64,000 nt of DNA from JANQJA01 sp965267485 (GCA_965267485.1 OZ254080.1:3720001-3784000), one strand, 5' to 3'; positions 35,907-44,552 are shown, counted from the first letter of the stretch. Program-made: numbers and translations. Notes: generated by a model not told the origin, from the letters alone.

Positions 35907-37229
35907 ATGAGCGAGACAGCATCCAACACCACCCAGGAACCGAACACCGGCCCGATTCCCGGCAATCCGGGCGGCATGCCCGACGAGATCCCGCCGGCAT
36001 CGCAGATGGACCTGGATGCCATCAACCCGGTCTACGCCCGACTCTTCAGCGAGAACCGCTGGCAGGAATACTTCGAGCGGCTGCGCCACGAGGATCCCGT
36101 GCACTTCAATGAAACGCCGACCACTGGCCGGTACTGGAATCTGACGAAGTACGAGGACATCAAACGCGTCGACTCCGACTGGCAGAATTTTTCGTCAGCC
36201 AACGGCATCACGATCGGGCGCCCGGTCGATGCGGAAGCTGGGGATGGCCCCTTCTCGAACTTCAAGATGTTCATCGCCATGGACCCGCCGACGCATGACG
36301 TGCAGCGCAAGACAGTCACCGGCGTCGTCGCACCCACGAACCTCGCCAAACTCGAACCACTGATTCGCGAGCGCACGCGTTCCGTGCTCGATTCGCTGCC
36401 CGAAGGCGAGGCATTCAACTGGGTCGACAAGGTGTCGATCGAGCTCACCACGATGATGCTGGCAACGCTGTTCGACTTTCCTTTCGAGGAACGCCGCAAG
36501 CTGACTTTCTGGAGTGATGCCGCGACCACCATCCCGCAGCCCGGCGCTATCGTCGAAACCGGCGAAGAAAAGCGGGACGCCATTCTCGGCTGTCTGGAGG
36601 AGTTCACCAAGCTCTGGGAAGAACGCAAGGTCAACCCCGGGGATGACCTCGTCTCGATGCTTGCGCACGGCGAGGACACAAAGAACATGCACCCGATGGA
36701 GTTCCTCGGCAACCTCATGCTGCTGATCGTCGGCGGCAATGACACCACCCGGAACACGATGAGCGGCAGCGTCTACGCACTGTTCAATCAGTGGCCAGAC
36801 CAGCTCGCCAAGCTGCGCGAGAAGCCGGAACTGATCCCGAACATGGTCGCCGAGATCGTCCGCTGGCAGACACCGCTTGCGTACATGCGCCGTACTGCCA
36901 ACCATGACTGCGAGATCCGCGACAAGCAGATCAAGAAGGGCGACCAGATCCTGATGTGGTACGTGTCAGGAAACCGCGACGAGGACGTCTTCGAAAATGC
37001 GAATGTCGTCGACATCGAACGCGCCAACGTGCGCCATCACCTGTCGTTCGGCTTCGGCATCCATCGCTGCATGGGTAACCGGCTCGCGGAGCTGCAGCTC
37101 CGCGTACTGTGGGAGGAGTTGCTGCCACGCATCGAGCACATCGAGGTGCTGGCCGAGCCGGAGCGCACGTACTCCGCTTTCGTGAAGGGCTACACGCACA
37201 TGCCGGTAAAGATCACGCGCAGGAAGTAG
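35907..37229 (+). CDS. Cytochrome P450, CYP153-type alkane/fatty-acid hydroxylase
   Basis: 440 residues. I-helix GGNDTT at 276-281, ExxR at 316-319 and the heme loop FGFGIHRCMG with Cys 388. Several stretches recalled from CYP153A terminal alkane hydroxylases match closely: MFIAMDPPTHDVQR, FIGNL-like FLGNLMLLIVGGNDTTRNTMSG, RWQTPLAYMRR. Soluble, so it needs a ferredoxin and ferredoxin reductase, which are not adjacent. AGGAGG lies 8 bp before the ATG. The AraC gene downstream may regulate it. Confidence 0.9.
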   Translation: MSETASNTTQEPNTGPIPGNPGGMPDEIPPASQMDLDAINPVYARLFSENRWQEYFERLRHEDPVHFNETPTTGRYWNLTKYEDIKRVDSDWQNFSSANGITIGRPVDAEAGDGPFSNFKMFIAMDPPTHDVQRKTVTGVVAPTNLAKLEPLIRERTRSVLDSLPEGEAFNWVDKVSIELTTMMLATLFDFPFEERRKLTFWSDAATTIPQPGAIVETGEEKRDAILGCLEEFTKLWEERKVNPGDDLVSMLAHGEDTKNMHPMEFLGNLMLLIVGGNDTTRNTMSGSVYALFNQWPDQLAKLREKPELIPNMVAEIVRWQTPLAYMRRTANHDCEIRDKQIKKGDQILMWYVSGNRDEDVFENANVVDIERANVRHHLSFGFGIHRCMGNRLAELQLRVLWEELLPRIEHIEVLAEPERTYSAFVKGYTHMPVKITRRK

Positions 37230-37284
37230 CGCCCGTCGTCCTTCGGCTCGCGCCAGAAGCTCGCGCCGAAGGACCTCCCGGCTC

Positions 37285-38124
37285 ATGCCCTATCTCACTC
37301 GCCCACCCTGCCCGGCACTCAGGCACGTCGTCGAACACATCGGCCTGCAGGAGAGCGCGTCATTCTCACCCGACGATCCGCATACCCGCATTCTGCCCAC
37401 CGGCACGATTGATCTCGTCTTTCACTACGGTGACAGGTTCCTGCAGTTTTCGGCCGATGGCGAGCGCGATGAACCCGTCGCGTACGTCACGGGCCAACGC
37501 CTCTCACCGATCGAGGTTGCAGCGACCGGCAGAACCGGCATTGTCGTCGTTGGTCTCTACCCGTGGGCGGCACCCGCGATGCTGGGCTGCAACGCCGCCG
37601 TGCTACAGGGAATCACCTGCGACCTTCGCCACTTTCTGCCGCCCGACTCGATCGCAAGACTGACGGATCAACTGTGTCGCACGCAGATGCCCGACGCGCG
37701 ACTCGAACGGGTTGAGAATTTCCTGCTGGCGTACGCATCGCGCGAGTACGACAGCCTCGCCCGATTTGCCGCCCTGCACCTGTTGAGAGCACCGAACCTG
37801 AAGATCACCGGGCTGGCCCGCGAATTCGGCATCAGCAAGCGGCAGCTCGATCGTCGATTCGACAGTGCGATTGGCCTGACACCCAAACAGTTCGGGCGCG
37901 TCATGCGATTCCAGCAGGCCCTCGGCGCACTCGACCGCGGCATACGCCCGGCCCAGGTTGCCGCAGAGACCGGCTACTATGACCAGGCACACATGAATCA
38001 TGAGTTCGCGGCCCTCGCCGCGTCCACACCCGATTCGCTGTTTCGCGAACGGGAGCCTACCCCCCTGATGGCGTCGTTCAATCGCAACGTGTCCTCTTTT
38101 TACAATACGCTCTACCTGAACTGA
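37285..38124 (+). CDS. AraC-family transcriptional regulator
   Basis: 279 residues. The N-terminal cupin-like sensor region (DUF6597 type, with LPTGTIDLVFHYGD) is followed by a C-terminal AraC double helix-turn-helix (about 170-260: ITGLAREFGISKRQLDRRFDSAIGLTPKQFGRVMRFQQAL). 55 bp after the P450 in the same direction. CYP153 genes are often under AraC-type control, so this may sense alkanes or fatty acids (inference). Confidence 0.88.
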   Translation: MPYLTRPPCPALRHVVEHIGLQESASFSPDDPHTRILPTGTIDLVFHYGDRFLQFSADGERDEPVAYVTGQRLSPIEVAATGRTGIVVVGLYPWAAPAMLGCNAAVLQGITCDLRHFLPPDSIARLTDQLCRTQMPDARLERVENFLLAYASREYDSLARFAALHLLRAPNLKITGLAREFGISKRQLDRRFDSAIGLTPKQFGRVMRFQQALGALDRGIRPAQVAAETGYYDQAHMNHEFAALAASTPDSLFREREPTPLMASFNRNVSSFYNTLYLN

Positions 38125-38160
38125 CGCACCGTTCGGTTTCCAGAACAAGGAAACCAGAAC

Positions 38161-39222
38161 ATGCGAACGTCCCTCTTTTTCTTTTTCTTTCTCTGCCTGA
38201 CCGCGCTCACACTGACTGCGGGTGCGACCGAAGTGCCGATCGAACCCGACGCCTGGCAGCGTGCCGACAGAATCGGGTTCTCACGCTATCTGGGACGGGA
38301 TGCCATGATGCTCAACGGTGGCGTCTATGCCGCACACGGCATCGACATCGCTAACGGAACGGTGTCGATGGATGTCGCCATGCACGGCCAGCGCGGCTTC
38401 GTCGGCATCGTCTTCCGTCACCAGTCGAACGCCGACTACGAACTCGTCTATCTGCGACCGCACAAAAGCCGCCTGCCCGACGCCCTGCAGTACACACCGG
38501 CCATCAACGGTATGACGGGCTGGCAACTGTACACAGACGACTACACCGCGGCCGTCGAGTTTCCACTCAATCGCTGGGTGAACGTCACGGTCGAGTTCAG
38601 CGGACGCGAGGCGTCAGTCTACGTCGATAACGCGTCGACGCCGGCGCTGACCGTCGATCTCAAGAGCCCGAATGCGTCCGGCAGCATCGGCGTGTGGGGC
38701 GGCAATGTCGCGCACATATCGAACGTTCGCTATACCGCATCTGACGACCGGGCGGTGCCGCCGCTACCTGCTTTCGAGCCTGATCCAGACACGCTCGACC
38801 ACTGGCAGATCTCGCAGGTGTACGCCGGCGGCTCACGACCCCACGATCGCGTTCCCGAAGACGCCATGTGGCAGGATGTTGCGCTCGAGGCACCGGGCAT
38901 CGTCAACATCTCTCGCTATCACGCCAAGGTCAGCCGCGACACGGATCTCGTCTTCGCGCGCACGACGATTCAAGCGGACGCGGATGAACCGCGCGCGGTC
39001 TCCATCGGCTACAGCGATGAAGTCACGGTCTTCCTGAACGGGCAGCCGATCTACCACGGCCGGTCTGCGTTCTCGCACCGCTACCCCTTTGCGCTGGGCA
39101 ACCTCGGTTTCGAAAACGACGTCGTGTATCTGCCACTCCAGCGCGGCGACAACGAACTCATGCTCGCCGTTGGGGAAATCTTTGGTGGCTGGGGATTCGG
39201 GGTGCGGCTGCTGCCGGACTGA
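38161..39222 (+). CDS. Secreted laminin-G/concanavalin-like domain protein
   Basis: 353 residues. Signal peptide with a run of six Phe (MRTSLFFFFFLCLTALTLTAGA). Residues about 40-200 look like a beta-sandwich of the LamG/DUF1080 kind (GFVGIVFRHQSNADYELVYLRP, then WVNVTVEFSGREASVYVD, GSIGVWGG). The C-terminal half is another beta domain (VTVFLNGQPIYHG, GDNELMLAVGEIFGGWGFGVRL), like a galactose-binding fold. Probably periplasmic and carbohydrate-binding; no catalytic motif recognised. Confidence 0.7.
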   Translation: MRTSLFFFFFLCLTALTLTAGATEVPIEPDAWQRADRIGFSRYLGRDAMMLNGGVYAAHGIDIANGTVSMDVAMHGQRGFVGIVFRHQSNADYELVYLRPHKSRLPDALQYTPAINGMTGWQLYTDDYTAAVEFPLNRWVNVTVEFSGREASVYVDNASTPALTVDLKSPNASGSIGVWGGNVAHISNVRYTASDDRAVPPLPAFEPDPDTLDHWQISQVYAGGSRPHDRVPEDAMWQDVALEAPGIVNISRYHAKVSRDTDLVFARTTIQADADEPRAVSIGYSDEVTVFLNGQPIYHGRSAFSHRYPFALGNLGFENDVVYLPLQRGDNELMLAVGEIFGGWGFGVRLLPD

Positions 39223-39240
39223 CAGCGATGGCGCCTCAGT

Positions 39241-39257
39241 GCGGCAAGATTTGCCGC
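39241..39257. other. Short hairpin before tRNA-Leu
   Basis: GCGGCAA-GAT-TTGCCGC, a 7-bp stem 18 bp after the preceding stop codon, without a T-run. It may end that transcript weakly; its 3' arm is also the -35 of the tRNA promoter. Confidence 0.45.
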
Positions 39258-39278
39258 CCTCCGGGCCTCTGCTATACT
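39251..39278 (+). promoter_or_regulatory. tRNA-Leu promoter
   Basis: TTGCCG (39251-39256), a 16-bp spacer and TATACT (39273-39278), followed by a GC-rich discriminator (CGCCGCC), a pattern seen at stable-RNA promoters under stringent control. Confidence 0.65.
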
Positions 39279-39289
39279 CGCCGCCTCTT

Positions 39290-39376
39290 GCCGGGGTGGC
39301 GGAACTGGTAGACGCGCCGGATTCAAAATCCGGTTCTAGCAATAGAGTGCGGGTTCAAGTCCCGCCCCCGGTACCA
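39290..39376 (+). tRNA. tRNA-Leu (anticodon CAA)
   Basis: 87 bases with encoded CCA. Acceptor GCCGGGG pairs with CCCCGGT (one G-U), D loop with GGTAGAC, anticodon stem CCGGA/TCCGG around loop TTCAAAA (anticodon CAA, reads UUG), a long variable arm typical of class II tRNA-Leu, and T arm GCGGG-TTCAAGT-CCCGC. It is the attachment site of the element on its right; the 3' half may come from the element. Confidence 0.95.
39320..39336 (+). repeat. Left attachment core (attL) of the tRNA-Leu element
   Basis: GATTCAAAATCCGGTTC, the anticodon loop and 3' stem of tRNA-Leu, is repeated exactly at 53397-53413. Tyrosine integrases commonly use the tRNA anticodon loop as crossover site. Confidence 0.85.
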
Positions 39377-39422
39377 TCTCTACGTGATTCCTAATGAACT
39401 TGTGAACTGAAGCACTGGTATT

Positions 39423-39441
39423 GGTGCATTTTTAGTGCACT
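39423..39441 (+). repeat. Left integrase arm-type site pair
   Basis: GGTGCATT (39423-39430) and AGTGCACT (39434-39441), 11 bp apart, 87 bp inside the left core. The same pair pattern recurs at 41338-41356 (inverted) and 53265-53283. Confidence 0.6.
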
Positions 39442-39449
39442 TCACTCTT

Positions 39450-39947
39450 TCAATCCAATGCAATGTTGGAAAGCGGGATAACCTTGCTAAACTCATCCAT
39501 TACAAGCCGTCGAAGGCGCTTTAACTCACTCCGCGTGAATTCGATCGACTGAATTGCAGTAGCGTGTTCTGGAATTCCTTCAGCTCCATCTCCAATCACG
39601 CACAGCGCACGTTCGTCGCTTTGGTCGACTATCAGTCTTAGCGCGGAAGTGACTGCCATAGACGCGCCGATCACCGGGCGTTCTCCACCAGAGTTAAAGC
39701 TGGCTTCGCACCGTGAGGTTAGTTCCGAGGTGTCTGAATATTGAATTGCTCGAAGGAGTGATAACCCACGATGTTGCAAGTCATCGCGTCGAAAAGCCTC
39801 GACTGTCGGCGCACCATTTTCGACCTGATCTTCGTATATCGCTCGAAGCAGCTTTTCAGTGTCAGCGACTGGCCCCATTTCGCCACAATCAGTCTCCTCG
39901 CACTCACAACGAGCCTTCTTCGAGTTATCGACTTGCTGCTTTGACAT
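39450..39947 (-). CDS. Hypothetical protein, third gene of TIGR04255-like operon
   Basis: 165 residues, no family recognised. The N terminus is charged and Cys-rich (CECEETDCGEMG), possibly metal-binding; the middle is helical and soluble. No signal peptide or membrane segment. Starts 6 bp after the 178-codon-range gene upstream, so it belongs to the three-gene minus-strand operon nearest the left att site. Function unknown; the position is where satellites and islands often keep accessory genes. Confidence 0.7.
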   Translation of the reverse strand: MSKQQVDNSKKARCECEETDCGEMGPVADTEKLLRAIYEDQVENGAPTVEAFRRDDLQHRGLSLLRAIQYSDTSELTSRCEASFNSGGERPVIGASMAVTSALRLIVDQSDERALCVIGDGAEGIPEHATAIQSIEFTRSELKRLRRLVMDEFSKVIPLSNIALD

Positions 39948-39953
39948 TTGGCT

Positions 39954-40460
39954 CTATGAGAGGGCGAGTGCGTCTAGCAACTCCCGCGGGAAAGACTGAC
40001 CGTCAAACTCAACATCACCACTAACCTCAGGCCGCCCTTCGATAAAAGCATAGTATGAAATCGTCCCATCACCTGGAAAACCAACCTCAATATGTTTTTG
40101 ACCCGGGTCGCGCCAATAAAAGACGACTTCGCCATCGTCTTCGCTCATAAGCCCTGGCGTCCCGATATCATAGGGAATGAAGTCAATGAAGGTTAAGGCA
40201 GCGTCAAACGCTGCGTCATTTATTTTTTCATCGTGGCGAAGCACTTGAAGCTCGGCACACAGTTCAGCATTTCGATCACCTCGACTCACCTCACAGCCAG
40301 TAGAAATTGACCAAGATGCATAAACCGGCTCAGATTGAGTTGCCGCAATACCTACAATCATGAGAGCGGTACCAGTTATATTTCGCATTATCCGTGAAGG
40401 ATCATTTTCTTGATTCTGCAATTTCATGGTTCCGCCAATATTCGTCACGAATTCACTCAT
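39954..40460 (-). CDS. Hypothetical protein with hydrophobic N-terminal segment, TIGR04255-like operon
   Basis: 168 residues from the ATG at 40460, which overlaps the upstream stop by 8 bp and has GGGAG 10 bp before it. A hydrophobic stretch (RNITGTALMIVGIAATQSEPVYA, about 26-48) would be a signal peptide if translation began at the ATG at 40388, or a membrane anchor otherwise. The C-terminal part (GEVVFYWRDPGQKHIEVGFPGDG, then YYAFIEGRPEVSGDVEFDG) looks like a small beta domain. No family recognised. The start choice decides its location. Confidence 0.6.
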   Translation of the reverse strand: MSEFVTNIGGTMKLQNQENDPSRIMRNITGTALMIVGIAATQSEPVYASWSISTGCEVSRGDRNAELCAELQVLRHDEKINDAAFDAALTFIDFIPYDIGTPGLMSEDDGEVVFYWRDPGQKHIEVGFPGDGTISYYAFIEGRPEVSGDVEFDGQSFPRELLDALALS

Positions 40461-41247
40461 TAAGACTGATCTCCCTTGCGACGCTATCAACTAACAACTC
40501 TAACAAGACCGCTTTGTTCTTTTGGTGCATTTCATCGAATTCTTGTTCAAGGACCCCTTCAGAGAGCAATTCAGACAATTTTGACCTTTCTTGCAGACGC
40601 CCTTCCTGAATATGGTCAATCTTAACCAATGCTCGACCATCATTTACTCGACTATCAAGATTTACACGATTAAGTATGGAACGAACCTTAGTAAGCTGAG
40701 AATCCTCAAACCAGCCTTGGTGAACATGCCAGACTGGGCCATGATTTAGAACGTTACTGGGAAAAAAACCTGACTCAGTATCTAGTAACAAACGCACATC
40801 ATAGGCATCCAACTCGTCCACGAAGTCGAAAGTATCAACGTACTGCAACGTTGCGGCGTTAGCATCAAGCTCCGGTGGCAAATGAGAAGCAAGAGCGCGT
40901 AGCAACTTGAATGCGCGACTTTTGATCACGTCCCATCGAGTGTAAGTCAGACAATTTACAGCTATCCAGTTATTCTCGATTGCTAGGCGCCAATCAAGCG
41001 AACCGTCCCGCTTGAGCGCAGAGAAAGTAATCTGACCAGGCGGCTCAGGCATTTGCTCCATTGTCTCGTCGGGTCCCAAAGACAGCGCGATAACCCTAGG
41101 AACATCAACTTTAGGCAGAAGATGTTCCCACTCCCCATGGGCCTGCTTCACATTTTCGATTTCGGACTGACTAAAATTTCGCCCGCAGACAACGACAAAA
41201 ACCACTTCCGAGATGGAGTGATGGCCGCTACAAGGTTTAAATGCCAA
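40453..41247 (-). CDS. TIGR04255-like protein
   Basis: 264 residues. Length and layout resemble TIGR04255 family proteins, which are scattered in mobile and accessory regions: an N-terminal ISEVVFVVVCG strand, a central ALKRDGSLDWRLAIENNWIAVNCLTYTRWD, then YVDTFDF. The biochemical role of the family is not known to me. First gene of the operon; it points towards the tRNA, away from the integrase. The match is from memory and needs an HMM search. Confidence 0.55.
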   Translation of the reverse strand: MAFKPCSGHHSISEVVFVVVCGRNFSQSEIENVKQAHGEWEHLLPKVDVPRVIALSLGPDETMEQMPEPPGQITFSALKRDGSLDWRLAIENNWIAVNCLTYTRWDVIKSRAFKLLRALASHLPPELDANAATLQYVDTFDFVDELDAYDVRLLLDTESGFFPSNVLNHGPVWHVHQGWFEDSQLTKVRSILNRVNLDSRVNDGRALVKIDHIQEGRLQERSKLSELLSEGVLEQEFDEMHQKNKAVLLELLVDSVAREISLNE

Positions 41248-41337
41248 AGAAACTCTCCCTTTAGCCGTGAGTATAAAGACCGCAGCTCGCGGATTAAATT
41301 CCCAATCGCATCAGGAATCTGGACCAGCGGCCTTTGA

Positions 41338-41356
41338 AGCGCACTAGAAGTGCACC
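41338..41356 (-). repeat. Octamer pair upstream of integrase (arm-type or operator)
   Basis: On the minus strand GGTGCACT and AGTGCGCT, 11 bp apart, 137 bp upstream of the integrase start. Same motif and period as the pairs near both attachment sites, but inverted. Confidence 0.55.
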
Positions 41357-41390
41357 AAAAAGAAGGACAAACCCCGATAACACTAAAATA

Positions 41391-41430
41391 TAGGTTATTT
41401 TAACCTACATAGAACCGGATTTTATATCCG
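41391..41430. promoter_or_regulatory. Two inverted repeats in the integrase leader
   Basis: TAGGTTA-TTT-TAACCTA (41391-41407) and CGGAT-TTTAT-ATCCG (41416-41430) in the A/T-rich gap between the TIGR04255-like and integrase genes. A TTGACG at 41434-41439 could be a -35 for the integrase but the -10 is poor. Candidate operator region of the element. Confidence 0.4.
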
Positions 41431-41492
41431 TTATTGACGTTTGTTCCGTCTTCATCTACCTTGAGGCCAGTTATTGAACGTGATGGCAGCCA

Positions 41493-42551
41493 GTGGCAAA
41501 TATCGAGAGGAGACAGGGCAAAAACGGTCGGATCTCTTACCGTGCCCTCGTTCGATTAAAGGGACATCCCGCCGAATCCGCCACGTTCTCTAGACTCACA
41601 GATGCCAAAAGATGGGCGAGTGCAACAGAGTCTGCAATTCGTGAAGGAAGATACTTCAAGACGTCGGAAGCAAAGAAGCGAACTCTCTCGGATCTAATTG
41701 GACGTTACATGGAAGAGGTGCTTCCTAATAAGCCGAGATCGGCCTATGAGCAGCGATATCAACTTGAGTGGTGGCGTAAGGAACTCGGAGCATATGTTTT
41801 GGCGGACGTCTCTCCAGCACTGCTCACCCAGGCTAAAGACAAACTAGCGCGAACGGCAACAAAAGCCGGGGCTGAACGCTCCCCAGCAACCGTGAACAGG
41901 TACCTAGCGGCGCTCTCTCACGCATTTTCTGTTGCTGCAAAAGAGTGGCACTGGATAGAGGGCAACCCTCTCCGAAACGTGTCCAGGCCGCGAGAACCTA
42001 GAGGTCGTGACAGATTTCTCGACAAGGATGAAATCAGACGCCTTCTTGAGGCCTGCGAACAAAGCAACTATTCACATCTCGCAACGATCACGCTGCTTGC
42101 GCTGTCAACCGGAATGCGCAGGGGGGAGATCCTCGGACTAAGGCGACAGGACGTAGACTTAGAATCCAAATGTATCCACCTGGTCGAGACCAAGAATGGA
42201 GATAGGCGTCGAGTGCCTCTTACTGGGGTCGTTGAAAAGCGCCTCAAAGAACTTCTGATACGCCGCCAATCGGAAGAACTTCTGTTTCCTAGCGTCAGGG
42301 ACAAGTCGAAGCCGATCAAGATCGACGCTTACTTCAAGCAAGCAGTAAAGGATGCTGATATCAAGAATTTTACGTTTCACGACACTCGACACACCGCAGC
42401 GTCTTACCTGACGATGACGGGAGCATCGCTCCCTGAGATCGCGCACATACTTGGACACAAGACCCTTGCGATGGTGAAGCGTTATGCGCACTTGAGCGAC
42501 GACCACACCAGCAAGGTTGTTGCCCGAATGAACGAGGAGCTGTTCCAATAA
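41493..42551 (+). CDS. Tyrosine recombinase / integrase
   Basis: 352 residues from a GTG at 41493. N-terminal arm-binding region, core-binding SAM-like domain (about 63-160) and catalytic domain with the full set: Arg 209 (TGMRRGE), Lys 234 (TKNGD), His 296 and Arg 299 (FHDTRH), His 322 (LGHKT) and Tyr 331 (VKRYAHL). It should integrate the element at the tRNA-Leu anticodon loop. Start is the first in frame and lacks a clear ribosome site. Its stop shares one base with the next ATG (TAATG). Confidence 0.95.
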   Translation: MANIERRQGKNGRISYRALVRLKGHPAESATFSRLTDAKRWASATESAIREGRYFKTSEAKKRTLSDLIGRYMEEVLPNKPRSAYEQRYQLEWWRKELGAYVLADVSPALLTQAKDKLARTATKAGAERSPATVNRYLAALSHAFSVAAKEWHWIEGNPLRNVSRPREPRGRDRFLDKDEIRRLLEACEQSNYSHLATITLLALSTGMRRGEILGLRRQDVDLESKCIHLVETKNGDRRRVPLTGVVEKRLKELLIRRQSEELLFPSVRDKSKPIKIDAYFKQAVKDADIKNFTFHDTRHTAASYLTMTGASLPEIAHILGHKTLAMVKRYAHLSDDHTSKVVARMNEELFQ

Positions 42552-43189
42552 TGGTGACGCTAAAGCCTTCCAGGGCCAATCAACTAGTTAACCAGCCTGA
42601 GCTAACGAGCAGTGAGGCTCTCTCTCTGGTCCGAGTAGGGGACCGAGAGTTCAAAACAGACTTCGATCGATGGGTCCCGGAGTATTTGGACCAGCACGCC
42701 TTAGGTTTGTGTGAGGATCGCGCAAGGCGCGTCATCCTCGAGCATCAAGACGAGATGATCATCGAGTTTCCAATTGCACCACTCGCCTTTTACCGATGGT
42801 GTCACATTCCTGGCAACCCGATCTCATTGGAATCCATTGCCATTGCGGCTTTTCAGCAGAATCTCGACGCCTTCATCCTTGAGCTCAGCGAAAACACCGT
42901 CGCAGATTGTTTCGCGGGCCGTGCCGGATGGACGAACGACGTACTAGAAGCGGTGCTTGAGATGTTGCGACAGGGGATCGTGCCGAAATCCGTGAATCAA
43001 GTCATTCGGCAACTGAAGGACCGTGCAAATGGCAGCATCATCGAGATTCGGGAGGATCAACTCGTGTATCGAAAGCAGGATGGTCTCGATAAAAAGATTA
43101 CCATTGTGCGTTTTTCTAAACATATCAACACATGTCTAAGACGGCTCGAAAATGCCGCAAAATCGATTCAAGCCAACGGGACCACGTAA
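42551..43189 (+). CDS. Hypothetical protein cotranscribed with integrase
   Basis: 212 residues, no family recognised. Mixed alpha/beta and soluble; an early helix (SEALSLVRVGDREFKTDFDRWVPEYLDQHALG) and a C-terminal basic region (FSKHINTCLRRLENAAKSIQ). It starts on the last base of the integrase stop, so it is translationally coupled. Such placement suggests a regulator or recombination factor, but that is inference. Confidence 0.7.
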   Translation: MVTLKPSRANQLVNQPELTSSEALSLVRVGDREFKTDFDRWVPEYLDQHALGLCEDRARRVILEHQDEMIIEFPIAPLAFYRWCHIPGNPISLESIAIAAFQQNLDAFILELSENTVADCFAGRAGWTNDVLEAVLEMLRQGIVPKSVNQVIRQLKDRANGSIIEIREDQLVYRKQDGLDKKITIVRFSKHINTCLRRLENAAKSIQANGTT

Positions 43190-43204
43190 AAACACTTCAC
43201 AAAT

Positions 43205-43234
43205 GGTCGTCTAGAACCATTTTTGGTCGCCTAG
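43205..43234 (+). repeat. Direct repeats upstream of the AlpA-like gene
   Basis: GGTCGTCTAG (43205-43214) and GGTCGCCTAG (43225-43234) are exactly 20 bp apart, two helical turns, in the 119-bp gap before the AlpA-like gene. Possible binding site for that protein or another element regulator. Confidence 0.5.
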
Positions 43235-43308
43235 CGTGAATCCATCGGTCCTACTCCATAGCCTGCAAGTCATCTCGAACGACTTCGACACAGGGAAAAG
43301 GAGGTCAA

Positions 43309-43779
43309 ATGGACGCAGCAGCCCCGAAGCTCTTTAAACCAAAAGAGTTCAGCGAGAAACACCCGAGCGTTCCGATCGGCACACTTCGGGACATAATCTT
43401 CAAGAGCAAACCACGAAATTCTTCAACGGGCTCGATCCCTGGCAATGGATTCGACAGGGCGATTGTACGATTGAACGGTTCAGTCCTCATCGATGAGAAG
43501 GCGTTCTTTGAGTGTCTCGAGGACCACAATCGACAGCGAGGCGGGACTTGGACGCTAGAAGATAGCGTAAATGTCGCCACTACAACCAGTGATGGCTCAT
43601 CTCCAGACACGCTCGTACATCACCCTTCCGCTAACGATAAATCATTCTCCACGGTTCTCTACGACAACGATCACAAATGCGTTGTCAGACACGACGGGAA
43701 AGTACTTCACTTCAATCTGGTCAAGGGCTACGACAGAAAAACCGGCGAGGTCTGGCACCCAAAGAAGGGATCGAAATGA
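43309..43779 (+). CDS. AlpA/excisionase-like DNA-binding protein
   Basis: 156 residues. The N-terminal 75 residues look like the MerR/AlpA-type winged helix common beside integrases (KLFKPKEFSEKHPSVPIGTLRDIIF, GFDRAIVRLNGSVLIDEKAFFECLE). The C-terminal half is less conserved and basic. In satellites AlpA-type proteins control excision and replication. Its stop overlaps the next ATG by 4 bp. Confidence 0.7.
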   Translation: MDAAAPKLFKPKEFSEKHPSVPIGTLRDIIFKSKPRNSSTGSIPGNGFDRAIVRLNGSVLIDEKAFFECLEDHNRQRGGTWTLEDSVNVATTTSDGSSPDTLVHHPSANDKSFSTVLYDNDHKCVVRHDGKVLHFNLVKGYDRKTGEVWHPKKGSK

Positions 43780-44552
43780 AGTGGTTCAAACACGATTCCG
43801 ACGCAAACCGAGACAGCAAGCTCGAAAAGGTACTGATGCGGTACGGCGCAGAGGGGTACGCGCTCTACTGGTTGTGTCTCGAACTCATCGCGGGCCAGAT
43901 CAGCGCCAGCAAGCTCAGCTTTGAGCTCGAACATGACTCGGAAATCCTGGCGTATCGACTCAAGCTCGACAGCGCCAAAGTCGAAGAGATGATGCGATAC
44001 ATGGTTGACCTCGATCTCTTCGAGATTGAAGAAACCACCCAAAGGATCACCTGTCTCAAGATTGCGGAGCGCATTGAAAACTCTGTTGTCCGAAACAGCG
44101 AACTGGCGGCGATTCAAAAGCGGCTCAAAGCAGGCACCATCCACGAGTTTCCGGAAACATCCGGGAAGACTCCGAAAGTTTCCTACAGCGCCTCGGACGC
44201 GTCCGGAACATCCGGGCTAGAAGAGAAAAGACTAGAAAAGACGAGAAACAGAAAAGAGGAAGCTCACCATCACGAGATGGCTCGCGAAATGTTCTCCTTG
44301 ATTCGAAATTGCCTGCCAAAGGCCAAAGAACCGAATTGGGAGCATTGGGCACGCGATATTCGGTTGATGGAGGAGCGTGACAATCGGACGTCTGACGAGA
44401 TCCGGTCTGTCTTTCTCTGGGCCAACCAAGATGACTTCTGGTCTGCGAATGTGTTGTCTCCCTCGAACCTGCGAAAGAACTTCGATCGCTTGCAGAGCAA
44501 GATGCATAAGGCGTTGCCGAATGAACGCGATCCTGGCGTCGGCGCGATATGA
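43776..44552 (+). CDS. Lin1244/DUF4373-like phage replication protein
   Basis: 258 residues. N-terminal region (MKWFKHDSDANRDSKLEKVLMRYGAEGYALYWLCLELI) matches the Lin1244/Lin1753 domain of phage replication-initiation proteins; a charged linker follows, then a C-terminal helical region (WEHWARDIRLMEERDNRTSDEI, FWSANVLSPSNLRKNFDRL) like DnaT/phage O-type loaders. The ATG at 43776 makes ATGA with the preceding stop and has AAGGG upstream. Likely origin binder or helicase loader. Confidence 0.78.
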   Translation: MKWFKHDSDANRDSKLEKVLMRYGAEGYALYWLCLELIAGQISASKLSFELEHDSEILAYRLKLDSAKVEEMMRYMVDLDLFEIEETTQRITCLKIAERIENSVVRNSELAAIQKRLKAGTIHEFPETSGKTPKVSYSASDASGTSGLEEKRLEKTRNRKEEAHHHEMAREMFSLIRNCLPKAKEPNWEHWARDIRLMEERDNRTSDEIRSVFLWANQDDFWSANVLSPSNLRKNFDRLQSKMHKALPNERDPGVGAI

